Assembly (NCBI GenBank): GCA_014904845.1 | Contig: MU119637.1 | Span: 1-35,549, forward strand | Length of the DNA stretch: 35,549 nt | Source of the DNA: Acephala macrosclerotiorum | Taxonomy: Eukaryota > Ascomycota > Leotiomycetes > Helotiales > Mollisiaceae | Direction: 5' to 3' | Part shown: positions 32,043 to 35,549 of the stretch, piece by piece | Position numbering within the stretch: the stretch's first letter is position 1 | Layout: each line of letters starts with the position of its first letter | Translations under genes and position numbers: made by a program | The notes under the pieces: generated by a model | Database searches by the model: none | The model's input: the letters and a program-made list of their open reading frames with translations, nothing else | What the model was told of the DNA's origin: nothing

Positions 32043-34282
32043 TTACATGGCTGTGCTTCCGGGGAGACGCACAACCTTGTGTCCGAAGTGGTGTTTAGGA
32101 GGGAGGTGGTTGTGGTGGACGACCTTTACTAGACCTTTGAGGCTTGTTCGCGACTTGGAGATGTCGATGGAGCAGGGCTCGTTACTGTCTGGTTGGCAGC
32201 ATTCGATGTTCTTCAACCATCGATTATTCGCAACCTGCGAGATGAAGACACGCTTGGCCGGATCAGGGTGGAGCATTGTCAGGAGAAGACGTCTCAGAGC
32301 AGGAGGGTTGATGAAAGTGTCAAAGAACTTGACATGCGGATAGTCGACTTCTGTGATGACTGCTCCGGGATCATGCTTTGCCGTCCATTTCTCCCATCCC
32401 TTCACGAGTTCGTCGTATTGTGGAGAGCTGCCTGCGCTGGCTTCGTTCCACAACACGCCGTTGGCAGTCATGCAAAGAACCACGATACCAGCGCTCCAAA
32501 CATCCACCAGACGAGGATCGTAATCCCCTACCACAGTTAGCTGCGTTACGACCAGAAGACTTCGAGCTTACCAGTTTTCGCAACGACCTCTGGTGCCATG
32601 TAAGGTGGACTTCCACAGATGCCTGGCTGACACAGTCGAATTTCGCCCATATCCTTGCCGCATTGTCCCCCAGCTGATCGCGCTCCGGGATGCTTACCAG
32701 CAAAGACCTCGGAAACACCAAAGTCGGTGATCTTTAAACAGCCATCCTTGGTGATGAGCAGGTTCTCCGGCTTGATATCACGATGAGCAATTCCGTGACT
32801 GTGAAGGTAATCAATTCCTCGGGTAAGCTGCTTAAAGATGCAGAGTCTGCTTGACAGGTGCTCCTCCTTAGACAGATACTTCAGGCTAATCAAGTTCAGC
32901 AGGTCTCCTTCGCTGCAGTATTGCATAACGTGGGTCCATCGACCGTTGTACAAACACAATTGAACAGTCTCGACGATGTTGGGATGATGAACGCTGCTTG
33001 CAATGCAGTACTCCGACTTGATCTTCTTCTCATAATCCTCGGTCTTCTCATTCAACGATTTACCACGAAATTCCTTCGCCGCATACACCTCAGACGCATG
33101 GCCTCTGCGGACTACCAGTCTGACGTTGGCAGTCGCGCCCTTTCCAATCGACTTGCCCTTCAAGCCCAATTTGCTTTGATCGTTGAAGTCGGCGTACAAA
33201 TCGTGCACTTCGACAACAAGGTCATCAGGAAGGCTCAAGCTCAACCGTCGAGCCTTGACTCCTGTTCCTTCATCAGCGACCGCTGGCCAGATGCCTCGCC
33301 CAGGCAATTGTGGCTCTAATTCCGGCTCTGGGTCCGCCCCATTCGGATTCGGTGATCGGGATCGTGATCGAGAACGAGCAAGCGTAAGCTCAACATCAGG
33401 AGAGTCGAGGTCGACACTGGTAGCACGATTTCGGCGGTCTAATTGTGGCGGCTCCTTCTCATTGGGACCGAACGAGATCTTATTCTTTGTGCTCGAAAGC
33501 TTATCTCGAAAACTAAACCCGGTAGACGACCGATTCTTCTTTCGGCTGCTCGCAAACAGCTCGTGCGGTTGAGGTTGAGGTTCTCGGTTTGGTGTTGTTG
33601 TAAATCGCTTGTCGACATCAGCAGCAGAGGTAGGAGATGGCGGCGTGTTGGTTCGAGTGGCAGCTGGCGAATTTAGCGAAGGAATTCCTCCGACTGACAG
33701 CTTTCGATGCTCCTTCTCAAGAGTTGGGTCGGAAGCGTTAGCGGTCGACAGACCACCGCCATCAATTTGGGTTGAATTATGACCTCCGCCATTGGTACCG
33801 TTGGAATTATGCTTCTTGGAAAATCCGGACATGACTCTCTTGAGGATCGTTGGCTTTTCGGAAGAATTCTTGCGGGATGGAGCTTGTGGAACATGCTCAG
33901 CAAGGGCAGGTACTGAGGTGTGGTCGCTCTTTCCTTGGGAAGGAGTCGTACTAGCATTGAGATACGCTGCAACGTTGGGCAATACCGTAGCGACTTCGAC
34001 ATTCTTCTCTGTATCTGCCATCTTGTTTGGGAGTACATGTGAGGGTAACTGATTCGCCTCAATTGGGGTTATTGGTTCATTGCCAGCCTCGCTGCCGGTT
34101 TCCTCGTCCTCCTCGGGAATTGGATCGTGCAGGTCGAAAGGTCGTGTTTCGGGAGAAGAGGGAAAGCTGGAGCTTGCAGAGGACTGGGAGTCCAATTGCA
34201 GTCCATCAAGGGTGCTGGAGAGCAGCTCGTGGTTTATGTGTGAGTTCTGGTGAGGTTGCGGCATCATCGTCGTGGACGGCAT
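32043..34282 (-). CDS. Ser/Thr protein kinase, HAL4/SAT4 type (ion homeostasis)
   Basis: Members of the fungal Hal4/Sat4-Npr1 kinase group regulate nutrient and potassium transporters at the plasma membrane. Exon 1 is 34282-32572; a 44-bp intron (GTAAGC, GCTAAC branch) follows; exon 2 is 32527-32043. The product is 731 residues. The first ~370 residues are disordered and Ser/Pro/Asn-rich, as in this family. The kinase domain then shows GKGATANVRLV (glycine loop), catalytic Lys403 in YAAKEF, Asp502 in AHRDIKPENLL, Asp520 in TDFGVSEVF, and GSPPYMAPEV, with DVWSAGIVVLCM after the splice. GVSEVFAG after the DFG is typical of the Hal4 group. The intron falls between the APE motif and the following subdomain. 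Assignment to Sat4/Hal4 and not another Npr1-like kinase is from motif recognition. Its neighbour SSK1 is also a salt-stress gene. Confidence 0.87.
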
Positions 34283-35204
34283 GGTGAAGTGACCGCAAGC
34301 GGCGTTTTTTCTAAAACTCGAATTGTGAAGGACGATATGTTATGTACGTTTCAACATTCAAGAAGACCTTCAATGCTGCCGACGGACTGCTTGTGAACTG
34401 TGCTCTCCTGCTCTTGTAGGTCAGCAGGCTGGTGGTGGTCCACAGATGATCTCGTCGCCGTACGTGGGGTAGATCAAAATGTTAGAAGGACATTTTGACT
34501 TTGTGGGAGGAGATCGGGGTTGCAGATTGTGGAAGAGGATTAGGATCGACGACAAGAACGTGCAGACGGATCGCACGTCCTGTCCAAGTCTCCCAGAGAA
34601 GCTTGCGGGAGAAAAGGGTATTGTCAAGAGGAAGTGGAAGAGGCTACTTGGGGTTTGATGCGGGAACCTAGACCGTGCAGATTATTTGCGCGCAAGCGTC
34701 GAACAGGAGTAACGTAGAGGGACGTCCAGGGTCAGCGATGGCCAAATCCAACCGGCACCCCTTAGCGTAAGACAAGGCTTTGATCTCGTTGAAGGACGCT
34801 TTTCGAGTCTTTTTATGCTTGTGTCCGCCGAAGGAGCGCTGAAGGCGACGACGAGAGATGATGCGAACAAGGCTCACTCCAAGCAGGGACGATGTGTGTC
34901 TTGAGCCTCGGCCCAAAGTCAACTGCAGGTGGCCAAGCCACTGATCTCCATGTCCAGAGCGTTTTGGGTGACTACAAACGTGAAGCCAAGCAGGACGTTT
35001 GAATCAAATTGCGAGCCCGCGGAGTCCAGGACGGATGATAGGTGCCTCCTTGTACTTGTTGAACTGTTTTAAAGACCCCGTACGCCAGTGAGGCGACTGT
35101 CTGGTGTCGGCTTTCCAGAACGAGAAAGAGGTTTGCATGCGATTCAACTAGGCGAGACGGGGATTAACCGATTTCCACTCTCAGTGCACAGACACGGCCA
35201 ATGC
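34283..35204 (-). promoter_or_regulatory. Upstream region of the kinase gene
   Basis: About 900 bp of normal composition before the AT-rich edge. It holds the probable promoter and leader. Short ORFs (for example 34421-34627 on the minus strand) have no domain support. No specific regulatory site is claimed. Confidence 0.4.
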
Positions 35205-35549
35205 ACACTCGAATTTTATAAGTTACTACTTTTTTAAAACTTTAATTAAATCACAACTATTTATAGAAATATAGAGAAATTAAAACTGTAGATAATCAAT
35301 ATAATATATTAAGTTTTGAACTTCATTTAATAAGATAATATTAATTATTTATTGCGAAATTTAAAATTTATTAAGAATTTTTATAAAATTTATATATTTT
35401 TTTAAAATTAAAATATTTTAATAAAGCTAAAATATAAAATAAAAAAGAAAATTGTATAAAGATTGCATTTTAAAGCAGATTAAATATAGTAAAATTATTT
35501 TGGATTTTTTTATATATTCGTAAAAATTTATTAATAATAAAAAAGTTTT
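35205..35549. repeat. AT-rich block at the right edge
   Basis: A sharp change to AT-rich sequence at about 35210, running past the window end. C residues occur here outside CG (ATCACAAC, ACTTCATTT, GCATTTT), so this block does not show the strong CpG-only pattern of 1-11922 and looks more like the AT-rich interior of the 14134-14872 element. It may be the start of another AT-rich element. Confidence 0.5.

Noticed and set aside
31755..32132. 125-codon plus-strand ORF overlapping the kinase 3' end
   Set aside because: Its overlap with the kinase exon and lack of domain features make it a probable shadow plus 3' flank.
1..35549. CRISPR array, rRNA or secondary-metabolite cluster
   Set aside because: No regularly spaced repeats with unique spacers, no rRNA-like sequence, and no PKS, NRPS or terpene-synthase gene. 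The genome is eukaryotic.

Overview
The window is nuclear DNA of a filamentous ascomycete (Pezizomycotina). Introns are short, with GT...AG ends and CTAAC-type branch sites. Genes are compact and single-copy: ERG6, SLT11, MZM1, ZUO1, SSK1 and a HAL4/SAT4-type kinase. There is a HET-domain gene, and there are very AT-rich blocks that look like repeat-induced point mutation (RIP). A Leotiomycetes-like fungus is plausible, but that is an impression and no search was possible.

Layout. (1) Positions 1-13000 are a repeat block. Two long direct repeats of about 1.1 kb (913-2016 and 11923-12996) keep moderate GC and are packed with hairpins. They flank nearly C-free DNA. Nested inside is a decayed Ty1/copia-type retrotransposon (5156-11773) with about 220-bp terminal repeats and a candidate ATATT target duplication. 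It reads on the minus strand, and RNase H and reverse-transcriptase relics remain visible. (2) Positions 13517-16088 hold a HET-domain gene broken twice: by an early in-frame TAG and by a 739-bp terminal-inverted-repeat element inserted at a TA. (3) Positions 16089-18669 are gene-poor, with one doubtful small ORF. (4) From 18670 to 34282 there is a normal gene-dense segment: ERG6 (-), SLT11 (+), MZM1 (-), an unrecognised gene (+), ZUO1 (+), SSK1 (-) and a SAT4/HAL4-like kinase (-). ERG6/SLT11 and MZM1/unknown are divergent pairs with short shared promoters; SLT11/MZM1 and ZUO1/SSK1 are convergent. (5) The last 345 bases enter another AT-rich block.

The gene-dense part is a housekeeping and stress segment: sterol methylation (ERG6), splicing (SLT11), complex III assembly (MZM1), ribosome-associated chaperoning (ZUO1), the HOG phosphorelay output (SSK1), and an ion-homeostasis kinase. 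Nothing indicates one pathway or a secondary-metabolite cluster. The most unusual parts are the hairpin-dense repeats that stay GC-balanced inside RIP-like DNA, with paired changes in their stems, and the clean transposon disruption of the HET gene.
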